In this document: positions 43,054-51,664 of the stretch, piece by piece
Position numbering within the stretch: position 1 is the stretch's first letter
Layout: the number at the start of each line of letters is the position of its first letter
NCBI RefSeq assembly: GCF_004028635.1
Contig: NZ_RQJW01000006.1
Coordinates: forward strand, 646,573-710,572
DNA from: Streptomyces cyaneus
GTDB lineage: Bacteria > Actinomycetota > Actinomycetes > Streptomycetales > Streptomycetaceae
Direction of reading: 5' to 3'
Length of the DNA: 64,000 bases
The notes under the pieces: model-generated
The model's database searches: none
What the model was told of the DNA's origin: nothing
Seen by the model: the letters and a program-made list of their open reading frames with translations, nothing else
Position numbers and translations under genes: made by a program

Positions 43054-43118
43054 CAGTCCGGCGTTTGAGGGCGAGGCCGTTCAGGCCGACGGGGGCCTGG
43101 GGGCGGAGTCCCCGGGCG
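43054..43118 (+). repeat. Dispersed GC-rich repeat, copy 1
   Basis: Begins CAGTCCGGCGTTTGAGGGCG and continues CCGACGGGGGCCTGGGGGCG. The same family appears at 56166, 56278, 63854-63940 (inverted) and 63972. This copy runs into the 3' end of the RHH gene and supplies its stop codon and last codons. Confidence 0.8.
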
Positions 43119-43335
43119 GCCGGCCGCGGCGGGGGATCGGCCCGGTCTCCTTCGGCAGGCGACCCGCGTCCGCGAGCGCCTTCCGCAGCAGGAACTCGAT
43201 CTGTGCGTTGGCCGAGCGCAGCTCGTCGCCGGCCCACCGTGCGAGCGCCTCGTACACGGACGGGTCGAGCCGCAGCAGCACCTGCTTGCGCTGCGGCCGA
43301 CCTTGAGGGGCTGAACCCCCGGAGGGAACCGTCAC
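43081..43335 (-). CDS. Small ribbon-helix-helix-like protein
   Basis: Protein of 84 aa. The core KQVLLRLDPSVYEALARWAG ... NAQIEFLLRKALADAGR fits Arc/CopG-like DNA-binding proteins. The GTG start overlaps the stop of the SPFH gene (GTGA), so both are coupled and the small protein may regulate that operon. Its last ~15 residues (RPPGDSAPRPPSA) are coded by a dispersed GC-rich repeat, so the native C-terminus may have been replaced. Confidence 0.75.
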   Translation of the reverse strand: MTVPSGGSAPQGRPQRKQVLLRLDPSVYEALARWAGDELRSANAQIEFLLRKALADAGRLPKETGPIPRRGRPPGDSAPRPPSA

Positions 43336-44300
43336 TGGTAGAGCGTCCCGGTGTTGAGGACCGGCTGCGGGGACCTGTCGCCGCACAGCACCACCATCAG
43401 GTTCGACACCATCGCCGCCTTCCGCTCCTCGTCCAGTTCCACGATGTCCCGCTCGGAGATCCGCGCGAGCGCCGCCTCGACCATGCCCACCGCACCGTCG
43501 ACGATCTGCCGCCGTGCCGCGACGACTGCCCCGGCCTGTTGCCGCTGGAGCATCGCTGAGGCGATCTCGGGAGCGTACGCGAGATGCGTGAACCGCGACT
43601 CGATGATCTGTACGCCGGCCGCCTCCACGCGCGCGTGCAGTTCGGCGGCGAGCTTCTCGGTGATCTCCTCGGCGTTGCCGCGCAGCGAGAGGCCGCCCTC
43701 GTCATGGGCGTCGTACGGGTACTCGATGGCGATGTGCCGCACTGCCGCCTCGGTCTGCGTGGAGACGAACTCCAGGAAGTCGTCCACCTCGAACGTGGCC
43801 TGCGCGGTGTCCTGGACCTTCCACACCACGACCGCGGCGAGCTCGATCGGGTTGCCGTAGGCGTCGTTGACCTTGAGGACGGCCGTCTCGTGGTTGCGGA
43901 CGCGGGTCGAGATCCTCGTGCGGGAGGTGAAGGGGTTGACCCAGCGCAGCCCGTCCTGGCGGATCGTCCCCCGGTAGCGCCCGAAGAGCTGGACGACACG
44001 GGCCTCGCCCGGCGCGACCATGTTCAGTCCGGACATCGCGAGGAGCGAACTAAGGGCGGCGAGCACGCCGGGAACGATCAGCGAGGCCTTGATGCCGGCG
44101 GCGGCGGCCACGACGGCCCCGCCCGCTATCAGCCCACCCGCGACCACCAGTCCGCCCAGCCCGAGCAGCAGGGCGCGCCCGCCGCCGATGCTGTGCGCGG
44201 CGAACTCCCGCACCTGCGGTGCGGGCATGTCGGGTACGTCGGCGGTGGCGGACGTGCGGTCGTTCTTGTCGGTCGACATGGGTCGTATCCCCCGTTTCAT
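43332..44300 (-). CDS. SPFH/Band 7 domain membrane protein
   Basis: Protein of 322 aa related to stomatin/flotillin. Two N-terminal transmembrane helices (RALLLGLGGLVVAGGLIAGG; ASLIVPGVLAALSSLLAMSG) precede the SPFH domain (NMVAPGEARVVQLFGRYRGT; GLRWVNPFTSRTRISTRVRN; FLEFVSTQTEAAVRHIAIEY) and a coiled-coil part (ASAMLQRQQAGAVVAARRQI). Such proteins organise membrane microdomains. ATG at 44300 has CAGGAG 7 bases upstream; ATG at 44279 is an alternative. A 14-bp palindrome lies in its promoter. Confidence 0.9.
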   Translation of the reverse strand: MKRGIRPMSTDKNDRTSATADVPDMPAPQVREFAAHSIGGGRALLLGLGGLVVAGGLIAGGAVVAAAAGIKASLIVPGVLAALSSLLAMSGLNMVAPGEARVVQLFGRYRGTIRQDGLRWVNPFTSRTRISTRVRNHETAVLKVNDAYGNPIELAAVVVWKVQDTAQATFEVDDFLEFVSTQTEAAVRHIAIEYPYDAHDEGGLSLRGNAEEITEKLAAELHARVEAAGVQIIESRFTHLAYAPEIASAMLQRQQAGAVVAARRQIVDGAVGMVEAALARISERDIVELDEERKAAMVSNLMVVLCGDRSPQPVLNTGTLYQ

Positions 44301-44341
44301 CCGGAAGCTCCTGCAAGCCTCCAGTAATCTTTGGTCTAGCT

Positions 44342-44355
44342 AAGTGATATCACTT
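44342..44355. promoter_or_regulatory. Perfect palindrome AAGTGATATCACTT
   Basis: A 14-bp perfect palindrome in an AT-richer stretch 41 bases upstream of the SPFH start. Its symmetry and position fit an operator controlling the SPFH-RHH operon. The binding protein is not known; the RHH partner or a GntR-type regulator are candidates. Confidence 0.6.
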
Positions 44356-44548
44356 TATCGCGTGTAGGCAACCCTATGCGCCCCTCAGCCGTCGGTTCCG
44401 GTGGGACGGGTGCTGATTGTCACGTCCCTAAAAGCCCGGATCGACAGGCCTTTGTCACAACTTCCGGTGTTAGCTTTCTGAGCTGACCTGAGCGGCGAAC
44501 CTGTGTGGCAGGAGTGCACACAAGAGCGAAGCGGAGTGGAACGGACCC

Positions 44549-46945
44549 ATGGGACGAGCGGAAGAGAGACGAGCGCGGCAGCGCGGTGGCCGCCGCGCGG
44601 CGCCCGGGCGTTCGTCAGGGTCGCCGTCGAACACTGCGGGCGGCCCGTCGACCACCGTCATCGGCACACCGTCGGACGCCGTCGGAGGCCGGGCCGCGGC
44701 CCGCCGGGCGGCCAAGTCCGCGGGCAAGGGCGGCAACGGCAAGGGCCGAATACGCCGGCTCTTCACCTGGAAGAAGATGCTCGGCACGTTCCTCGGTGCG
44801 TGCCTGCTCGGCATCGGGTCCTTCATCGCGCTGTACCTGTACGTGGACATCCCGGAGAACAACGCGGCTGCCCAGGCCGCCCTGCGCCAGAGCAACGTCT
44901 ACAAGTACAGCAACGGCGCGCCCCTCGCCCGCGCCGGCGAGGTCAACCGCGAGATCGTGGACCTGTCCAAGGTGCCGAGGAAGGTCCAGTACACCTTTGT
45001 CGCGGCGGAGAACAAGTCGTTCTACCACGACAACGGCATCGACCTGAAGGGCACGGCCCGCGGTCTGCTCAACACGGTGATGGGCAAGGGTGCGCAGGGT
45101 GGTTCGACGATCACCCAGCAGTACGTCAAGAACTACTACCTCAGCCAGGAACAGACGGTCAGCCGCAAGCTCAGGGAGATGGTCATCTCCCTGAAGGTCG
45201 ACCGCCAGATGTCCAAGGACGACATCCTCGCCGGCTACATCAACACCAGCTACTACGGCCGCAACGCCTACGGCATCCAGGCCGCCGCCCAGGCCTACTA
45301 CCACGTAGACGCCGAGAAGCTCAGTGTCCAACAGGGCGCGTACCTCGCCGCGTTGCTCCAGGCGCCGAGCCAGTACGACTGGGCGGTCGCGTCCGAAACC
45401 GGCAAGAAGCTGGTCACCGCCCGATGGAACTACGTCCTGGACAACATGGTCGAGGAGGGCTGGCTCGACAAGTCGGAGCGCCAGGGCATGAAGTTCCCGG
45501 AGCCGAAGGAGCCGAAGCCCGTCGCCGGCCGGGAGGGCCAGAAGGGCTATCTGATCGACCTCGCCAACCGCCAGCTGGAGGACCAGCTGATGAAGCAGCA
45601 GGGCCTCACCCGCTCCCAGGCCGAGGCCGCGGTCGTCGACCAGGGCTGGACCATCACCCTGAACATCGACAAGAAGAAGCAGGCCGCGCTGGAGGAGGCC
45701 GTCAAGGCGCAGCTCACCAGCAAGCTCGACAAGAAGAAGCGGCCGGTCGACGCGGACGTCCAGGCCGGAGCGGTCTCCGTCGACCCCAAGACGGGCAAGG
45801 TCGTCGCCCTGTACGGCGGCGTGGACTACTTCGATCACTTCACGAGCAACGCGACGCGCACGGACTACCAGCCCGCCTCCACCTTCAAGCCGGTGATCCT
45901 GGCCGCAGCCCTGGAGGAGAACGCCCGGACGCGGTCCGGCAAGCCGATCACCGCGAACGCCATCTACGACGGCACCAGCAAGCGCCAGGTCTTGGACAGC
46001 AACGGCAACAAGGTCGGTTTCGCCCCCGAGAACGAGGACGACGAGAACTACGGCAACATCACCGTCCAGCGGGCGATGAACAAGTCCGTCAACTCCGTCT
46101 TCGCGCAGATGGGCGTCGACGTCGGCATGAAGAACGTCATGGACGTGGCGGCCAAGCTCGGCATGGACACCAGCAACGAGCAGGCCGTACCCGCGCAGAC
46201 CCTGGGCACCATGGGCGCCAGCCCACTGCAGATGGCCGGGGTGTACGCCACCCTCGACAACCACGGCAAGAAGGTCACCCCGAGCATCCTCAAGGCGGTC
46301 GAGCACAACAGCAGGAGCGTCGACCTCCCGAACCCGATCGGCGAGGAGGTCATCAGCCGCGAGGCCGCCGACTCGGTGACCTCGGTGCTCACGGGCGTGG
46401 TCGACGACGGTACGGCGCAGCGGGCCGTGGCGAACAACCCCAAGCGTGACGGCCAGAAGGTCGCCGGCAAGACGGGTACGTCCGACGACAACAAGTCGGC
46501 CTGGTTCACCGGCTACACCCCCGACCTGGTCACCTCGGTGGGCCTGTTCGGCGAGGACGACAAGACCCACGCGCAGACCAAGATGTACGGCGCGGGCGGC
46601 GAGGTACGCGTCAACGGTGGTGGCTTCCCGGCGCAGATCTGGGCGGCGTACATGTTCGGTGTGACCAAGCCGGACGCCAGGTTCGAGCTGGAGACCGACC
46701 AGGGCGCGGCGGTCCAGCCGACCTGGACGCCGACACCGACGCAGGAGCCGACGACCCAGGAGCCGACGGAGGAGCCGACGACTCAGAAGCCGACGGAGAC
46801 GCCGACGACCCAGGAGCCGACGGAGACGCCGACGACCGAGGAACCGACGCAGGAGCCGACGACCGAGCCACCCACGACGGCGCCGACGGGCGAACCGACG
46901 GACGACATCACCCTGGACCCGGTCAGACCTGACGACGGGCAGTAG
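44549..46945 (+). CDS. Class A penicillin-binding protein (transglycosylase-transpeptidase)
   Basis: Bifunctional cell-wall synthase of 798 aa. In order: basic, Gly-rich cytoplasmic tail (1-70), membrane anchor (LGTFLGACLLGIGSFIALYL), GT51 glycosyltransferase domain (AAENKSFYHDNGIDLKGTAR; GGSTITQQYVKNYY; GYINTSYYGRNAYGIQAAAQ), then the transpeptidase with active-site Ser444 (STFK), SVN in NKSVNSVF, and KTGT at 641-644. The C-terminal ~90 residues are Thr/Pro/Glu repeats (TQEPTTQEPTEEPTT) likely spanning the wall. Confidence 0.95.
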   Translation: MGRAEERRARQRGGRRAAPGRSSGSPSNTAGGPSTTVIGTPSDAVGGRAAARRAAKSAGKGGNGKGRIRRLFTWKKMLGTFLGACLLGIGSFIALYLYVDIPENNAAAQAALRQSNVYKYSNGAPLARAGEVNREIVDLSKVPRKVQYTFVAAENKSFYHDNGIDLKGTARGLLNTVMGKGAQGGSTITQQYVKNYYLSQEQTVSRKLREMVISLKVDRQMSKDDILAGYINTSYYGRNAYGIQAAAQAYYHVDAEKLSVQQGAYLAALLQAPSQYDWAVASETGKKLVTARWNYVLDNMVEEGWLDKSERQGMKFPEPKEPKPVAGREGQKGYLIDLANRQLEDQLMKQQGLTRSQAEAAVVDQGWTITLNIDKKKQAALEEAVKAQLTSKLDKKKRPVDADVQAGAVSVDPKTGKVVALYGGVDYFDHFTSNATRTDYQPASTFKPVILAAALEENARTRSGKPITANAIYDGTSKRQVLDSNGNKVGFAPENEDDENYGNITVQRAMNKSVNSVFAQMGVDVGMKNVMDVAAKLGMDTSNEQAVPAQTLGTMGASPLQMAGVYATLDNHGKKVTPSILKAVEHNSRSVDLPNPIGEEVISREAADSVTSVLTGVVDDGTAQRAVANNPKRDGQKVAGKTGTSDDNKSAWFTGYTPDLVTSVGLFGEDDKTHAQTKMYGAGGEVRVNGGGFPAQIWAAYMFGVTKPDARFELETDQGAAVQPTWTPTPTQEPTTQEPTEEPTTQKPTETPTTQEPTETPTTEEPTQEPTTEPPTTAPTGEPTDDITLDPVRPDDGQ

Positions 46946-46953
46946 CTACGGAG

Positions 46954-46984
46954 AAGGGCGCCCGGCAGCACGCCGGGCGCCCTT
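46954..46984. terminator. Terminator after the PBP gene
   Basis: Perfect 13-bp stem AAGGGCGCCCGGC / GCCGGGCGCCCTT with a 5-base loop, between convergent PBP and SpoIIE-type genes; likely bidirectional. Confidence 0.85.
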
Positions 46985-46998
46985 GTCGTTTGCGCTTG

Positions 46999-49140
46999 TC
47001 AGCTCCGATTCAACTCGAACCAGACGACCTTCCCGGTACTGAGCCGAGTCGCTCCCCACCGCCGAGCCAGCCGGTTCACCAGGTACAGTCCGCGCCCACC
47101 CTCATCCGTGGCCCGAGCCTGCCGAAGCCGCGGCAACTGCGGCACGTCGTCCCCGACCTCGCAGCGCAGCACATCGGTCCGCAGCAGCCGCAGCGTCACC
47201 GGCCGCGAGGCGTACCGGACCGCGTTCGTCACGACCTCGCTGACCAACAGCTCGACCGAGTCGGTGAGTTCCTCAAGGCCCCAGCGGGACAGCGCACGCC
47301 GGGCCAGCCGCCGGGCACGGCCGGGCGCCGCGTCCTCCGGCTCCAGGAACCAGTACGCCACGTCGCTCGGCGCGATCCCGTCGAAGCGGGCGGCGAGCAG
47401 CGCGATGTCGTCGTCCCGGTCGCCCGGGCCGAGCATGTCGAGGACCTCGTCGCAGAGGGCTTCGAGGGGCGGCGGATGGTCGGGGCCGGTGAGCTGCGCG
47501 GTCGCGGCGAGCTTCTCGCGCAGCTGCTCTATGCCGGTCCACACGTCGCGCAGGCGCGACTCGACCAGGCCGTCGGTGTACAGCAACAGCGTCGCTCCGG
47601 CCGGTGCGTCCAGCTCCACGGCCTCGAAGTCCACGCCGCCGACGCCGATCGGCGCGCCCGCCGGTACGCGCAGTACTTCCGCCCGGCCGCCCAGGTGCAG
47701 CAGGACCGGCGGCGGATGGCCGGCGTTGGCGATGGTGATGCGGTGCGACACCGGGTCGTAGACGGCGTACAGGCAGGTCGCCATGCGGTCGGTGCCCAGG
47801 CGCTGGGCCTGCTCGTCGAGGTGGTGCAGGACCTCCTGCGGGGGCAGGTCGAGGCCGGCGAGGGTCTGGGCCGTGGTCCGCAGCTGGCCCATGATCGCGG
47901 CCGAGGTCATGGAGTGGCCCATGACGTCACCGACGACCAGCGCCACGCGGCTGCCCGGCAGCGGGATCGCGTCGTACCAGTCGCCGCCCACCCGGGCCGT
48001 CTCGGCGGCCGGGAGGTAGCGGGAAGCCAGCCGTACGCCGGTCGGGCGGGGCAGCGTCTCCGGCAGCATGGTGCGTTGGAGCTCGTCGGCGATGTACGCC
48101 TCACGGCCGTACAGCACCGCCTTGTCGATGCCGAGCGCGCTGTGTGTGGCGAGTTGGGCGGCGACGAGGAGGTCGTCGGGCTCGAAGGCGATGCGATCCG
48201 GGCGGCGCAGGAAGACCGCGGCGCCGATGACCCGGCGGCGGCCGCGTAGCGGCGCGAGGATCGCTCGCTGACCGTCGGGGATGATCAACTCTCCGTCGTC
48301 GCCGAGGAGTTCGGGCAGGGCGGCCCGGGCGGCGGGCGCGTCGGCGAAGACGGGACGTACGCCGCGCAGCACCTCGGCGAGCGCACCGCCGGGCCGCACC
48401 TCGCACAGCTCGGCGGTGACGGAGGACAGCTCGGCCAGCTCGTTCGGCTCCGGCTGCTGCGCCCCCGCGCCCAGGAAGCCGCCCTCGGTGTCCCGCTCCT
48501 CCGGGATCCGGTCGGTGCGGCGCAGGCGCAGTACGACGGGCCCCGTGGGCCGCTCGTCGCCGACCGGCAGCGGGTCGCGCAGATAGACGAGGATCGCGTC
48601 GGAGAAGGTCGGCACGGTCGCCCGGCACAGCCCCATCACGATCTCGTCCAGGTCGATACCGCGGGCGATCCGCCGGGTGGCGGCGCCCACGAAGCGCAGC
48701 CGGTCCCCGTCCCGCCGCATCGGCGTGGGCCCGCCGGGCGGCAGCCCCTGCCCGGTGCGCCGCTCGGCGGACGCCGGCGGCTGCTCGGCGCCGGGCTGCG
48801 GCGGGATGGCCTCCTGAACGGGCCGCGGCCGGTGCGTGTCGGGCTCGGCTGATACGGAGGGCTGCGAGTGCTCGGGGCCGTTGCCGGCGATGTCTGAGGG
48901 CTCCTTGCTCGGGCCGGACGGTGCGGTGGTGCCCGGCGTGGAAGGGGTCTCTCCGGTGCGCGCCTGCGCGGATAAGGCGGCGGTGCCTCCGGTGCCGCCG
49001 CCGGGGGTGTGCGGCGGCGTGGAGTGCCCCGTCGACGGTGTCGAGGTACGCACAAGCGCCCCGCGGGTCTCCGCGGGGTCGACGCCCGTCTCGGGGCGTT
49101 CGAAGGAGATCGGCTGCTCCGTCACGCCTTTCGAATCCAT
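46999..49140 (-). CDS. SpoIIE-family phosphatase with GAF-like and RsbW-like domains
   Basis: Signalling protein of ~713 aa. A disordered Pro/Ser/Thr-rich N-terminus (to ~140) precedes a GAF-like sensor (ATRRIARGIDLDEIVMGLCR; GQRAILAPLRGRRRVIGAAV), a PP2C/SpoIIE phosphatase (GVRLASRYLPAAETARVGGD, WYDAIPLPGSRVALVVGDVM GHS; YTDGLVE), and a C-terminal GHKL ATPase (VELLVSEVVTNAVRYASRPV; EGGRGLYLVNRLARRWG). It joins phosphatase and kinase-like modules of sigma-factor partner switching. Start is uncertain: 49140, 49161 and GTG 49125 all lack a good ribosome site. Confidence 0.88.
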   Translation of the reverse strand: MDSKGVTEQPISFERPETGVDPAETRGALVRTSTPSTGHSTPPHTPGGGTGGTAALSAQARTGETPSTPGTTAPSGPSKEPSDIAGNGPEHSQPSVSAEPDTHRPRPVQEAIPPQPGAEQPPASAERRTGQGLPPGGPTPMRRDGDRLRFVGAATRRIARGIDLDEIVMGLCRATVPTFSDAILVYLRDPLPVGDERPTGPVVLRLRRTDRIPEERDTEGGFLGAGAQQPEPNELAELSSVTAELCEVRPGGALAEVLRGVRPVFADAPAARAALPELLGDDGELIIPDGQRAILAPLRGRRRVIGAAVFLRRPDRIAFEPDDLLVAAQLATHSALGIDKAVLYGREAYIADELQRTMLPETLPRPTGVRLASRYLPAAETARVGGDWYDAIPLPGSRVALVVGDVMGHSMTSAAIMGQLRTTAQTLAGLDLPPQEVLHHLDEQAQRLGTDRMATCLYAVYDPVSHRITIANAGHPPPVLLHLGGRAEVLRVPAGAPIGVGGVDFEAVELDAPAGATLLLYTDGLVESRLRDVWTGIEQLREKLAATAQLTGPDHPPPLEALCDEVLDMLGPGDRDDDIALLAARFDGIAPSDVAYWFLEPEDAAPGRARRLARRALSRWGLEELTDSVELLVSEVVTNAVRYASRPVTLRLLRTDVLRCEVGDDVPQLPRLRQARATDEGGRGLYLVNRLARRWGATRLSTGKVVWFELNRS

Positions 49141-49417
49141 CCGTCCGGGGCTGCGCGCCATGCGTGCAGTTCGTCCCGCCGAAACTCCGATACCCGGAAT
49201 ACGTGCCCCAGGAACGGAATCACCGCGTGACCAGAGGCAGTTCCTGTGCAGCCGGTGGACCGTCTGCCCCTGCCGGCATTGCCCTGGTAACCCTCGCTCA
49301 CGTCCTGCCGCCCCTCGGTGACGATCGGTCAAGCCCGGCGCGCACTCCGGTAGTTGCCCTTGCGCGCCCTTGCGGAGGACGATCCTACGTTTGTTGCCCG
49401 GGGGCGCATCAAGGGTC

Positions 49418-50113
49418 TCACGAGGACAGGTGCGCGGGCGTGCGATCCCAGTCCTCAGGCAAAGAAGGTACAGCCCAGGTGGGATCCGGGCGCCAGTGCT
49501 GCCAGCCGTCCGAGAACGGCGGCCCCCAGGCGCGGATCACCTCCACCGCGTCACGCCCCGCCTCCCGCACCCGCTCGGCGAGCCGGTCGTCGATCAGCCC
49601 GTCCCGCTGGGCCTGCGCGAACTCGTCCTCGTCCCGCCAGTGCCAACTGCGGTCCGGGTGCACGGAGATGTCGAGAAAGTGGTCCTCGGAGTCCACCCCG
49701 CCCGCCCAACGGGCCATCGGCTGCTCAAGGTTCACGTACCAGTTCTTGAACTGCCACCCGGGCTCCCAGAACAGCCACACCGACCACGGCTCACCGGGCC
49801 GCGCGAGCTTCAGCACCCCGGTCCCGAACCACCGGTCGCGCTGGACGGAACGCGGCTTGGTGTACCGCGTCTCGAGCGGTTCCATGTGCACGGCGGTCCC
49901 GTCGGCCAGCACGGGTCTGACACACTCCGTCCCCGGCGCCAGCCATACGGCGAGGACCTCGGCGTCGTCACGTACGACGGTGACGGGACGCGCGATGTGG
50001 AAGCGAGGGCCCGCGTTCTCCCGGTACCGCCACAGGATCTGCGTGCCGGGCGCCCAGAAGGCCGTCGATCCGCCCGCTTTCACTTCCGTCGTCACCGCTC
50101 CACCGTCCGCCAT
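49418..50113 (-). CDS. DUF402 domain protein (FomD-like)
   Basis: Protein of 231 aa of the DUF402 family, which includes nucleoside di/triphosphate phosphatases and FomD. Conserved segments: GTQILWRYRENAGPRFHIAR, EPWSVWLFWEPGWQFKNWYV, NLEQPMARWAGGVDSEDHFL and DISVHPDRSWHWRDEDEFAQ. Acidic residues in the DSEDHFLD and DEDEF segments probably bind metal. Single gene downstream of fumC in the same direction; the link to fumC is positional only. Confidence 0.85.
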   Translation of the reverse strand: MADGGAVTTEVKAGGSTAFWAPGTQILWRYRENAGPRFHIARPVTVVRDDAEVLAVWLAPGTECVRPVLADGTAVHMEPLETRYTKPRSVQRDRWFGTGVLKLARPGEPWSVWLFWEPGWQFKNWYVNLEQPMARWAGGVDSEDHFLDISVHPDRSWHWRDEDEFAQAQRDGLIDDRLAERVREAGRDAVEVIRAWGPPFSDGWQHWRPDPTWAVPSLPEDWDRTPAHLSS

Positions 50114-50185
50114 GCACAGATATTAGGTGCCACAGGCATACGACGCTGCGGCGCGCGTCACGGTTCACGCCGTCGCGATCATTGG

Positions 50186-51595
50186 TTACGGCCGTGTCAT
50201 CCGCAGGACATCCAAGGCCTCGTCGAGCTGCTCCACGGTGAGGTCGCCGCGCTCCACATACCCGCTCTCCAGGACGACTTGGCGGATCGTCTTCCGCTCC
50301 GCGAGCGCCTTCTTGGCGACCTTGGCGGCCTCCTCGTACCCGATGTACTTGTTGAGCGGCGTGACCACGGAGGGCGACGACTCGGCGTACTCCAGGGCCC
50401 GTTCGCGGTGCGCGACGATGCCGTCGACGGTGCGATCGGCCAGCAGCCGGGAGGCGTTGGCGAGCAACCGGATGGATTCCAGCACATTCTTCGCGATGAC
50501 CGGCAGCATCACATTCAGCTCGAAGTTGCCCGCGGCGCCGGCGGTGGCCACGGTGGCGTCGTTGCCGACGACCTGCGCGGCGACCATGAGCACGGCCTCC
50601 GGGATGACCGGATTGACCTTGCCGGGCATGATCGAGGAGCCGGGTTGGAGGTCGGGGAGGCTGATCTCGGCGAGCCCTGTACGGGGGCCGGAGGCCATCC
50701 ACCGCAGATCGTTGGCGATCTTCGTCAGCCCGACCGCGATGGTCCGCAGCTGCCCGCTGGTCTCCACGATCCCGTCCCGGGCCCCCTGCGCCTCGAAGTG
50801 GTCGCGGGCCTCGGTGAGGGGCAGCCCGGTGGTGCGGGCGACCTCCTCGATGACGGCGGCGGAGAAGCCGGGCGGGGTGTTGATGCCGGTGCCGACGGCC
50901 GTACCGCCGAGGGGGAGTTCGGCGAGGCGGGGCAGGGAGGCGGCCAGCCGCTCGACGCCGTACCGCACTTGGGCGGCGTAACCACCGAACTCCTGACCCA
51001 GCGTCACGGGCGTGGCGTCCATGAGATGGGTCCGCCCCGACTTCACGACGTCGGCGAACTCCTCGGCCTTGCGCTCCAGGGACCCGGCGAGGTGTTCGAG
51101 GGCCGGGACGAGGTCGCGGGTGACGGCGGCCGTGGCGGCGATGTGGATGGAGGACGGGAAGACGTCGTTGGACGACTGAGAGGCGTTCACGTGGTCGTTC
51201 GGGTGGACGTCCCGCCCGAGCCGCTCGGTCGCCAGGGTGGCGATGACCTCGTTGGTGTTCATGTTGGACGAGGTCCCGGACCCGGTCTGGAACACGTCGA
51301 TGGGAAAGTGCTCGTCCCACCGCCCCTCGGCGACCTCGCCGGCCGCCTCCTGGATCGCCTCGGCGATGTCCTTGTCGAGCACCCCGAGCCGCGCGTTCAC
51401 CTTGGCGGCGGCACCTTTGATCCGCGCGAGGGCCTCGATGTGGGCCCGCTCGATGCGCTGCCCGGAGATGGGGAAGTTCTCGACGGCCCGCTGGGTCTGG
51501 GCCCGCCACTTGGCGTGCGCGGGAACGCGGACCTCGCCCATGGAGTCGTGCTCGATGCGATAGCCCTGCTCGGCGTCGTCGGCAGTCGTCGTCAT
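50186..51595 (-). CDS. fumC: Class II fumarate hydratase FumC
   Basis: Iron-independent fumarase (469 aa) converting fumarate and malate in the citric acid cycle. Family markers: TGSGTSSNMNTNEVIATLAT, HPNDHVNASQSSNDVFPSS, KSGRTHLMDATPVTLGQEF and the signature GSSIMPGKVNPVIPEA with the catalytic Ser. GGAGG lies 7 bases before the ATG. A second, iron-sulfur class I fumarase is encoded at 56432-58123, so the cell has both types. Confidence 0.97.
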   Translation of the reverse strand: MTTTADDAEQGYRIEHDSMGEVRVPAHAKWRAQTQRAVENFPISGQRIERAHIEALARIKGAAAKVNARLGVLDKDIAEAIQEAAGEVAEGRWDEHFPIDVFQTGSGTSSNMNTNEVIATLATERLGRDVHPNDHVNASQSSNDVFPSSIHIAATAAVTRDLVPALEHLAGSLERKAEEFADVVKSGRTHLMDATPVTLGQEFGGYAAQVRYGVERLAASLPRLAELPLGGTAVGTGINTPPGFSAAVIEEVARTTGLPLTEARDHFEAQGARDGIVETSGQLRTIAVGLTKIANDLRWMASGPRTGLAEISLPDLQPGSSIMPGKVNPVIPEAVLMVAAQVVGNDATVATAGAAGNFELNVMLPVIAKNVLESIRLLANASRLLADRTVDGIVAHRERALEYAESSPSVVTPLNKYIGYEEAAKVAKKALAERKTIRQVVLESGYVERGDLTVEQLDEALDVLRMTRP

Positions 51596-51664
51596 TGTTG
51601 TACCTCCACGGGGGAGAGCACGTGGCCCCTGAGGCCTATTCCCGTTTCAGGATCGCGCAGCCTG

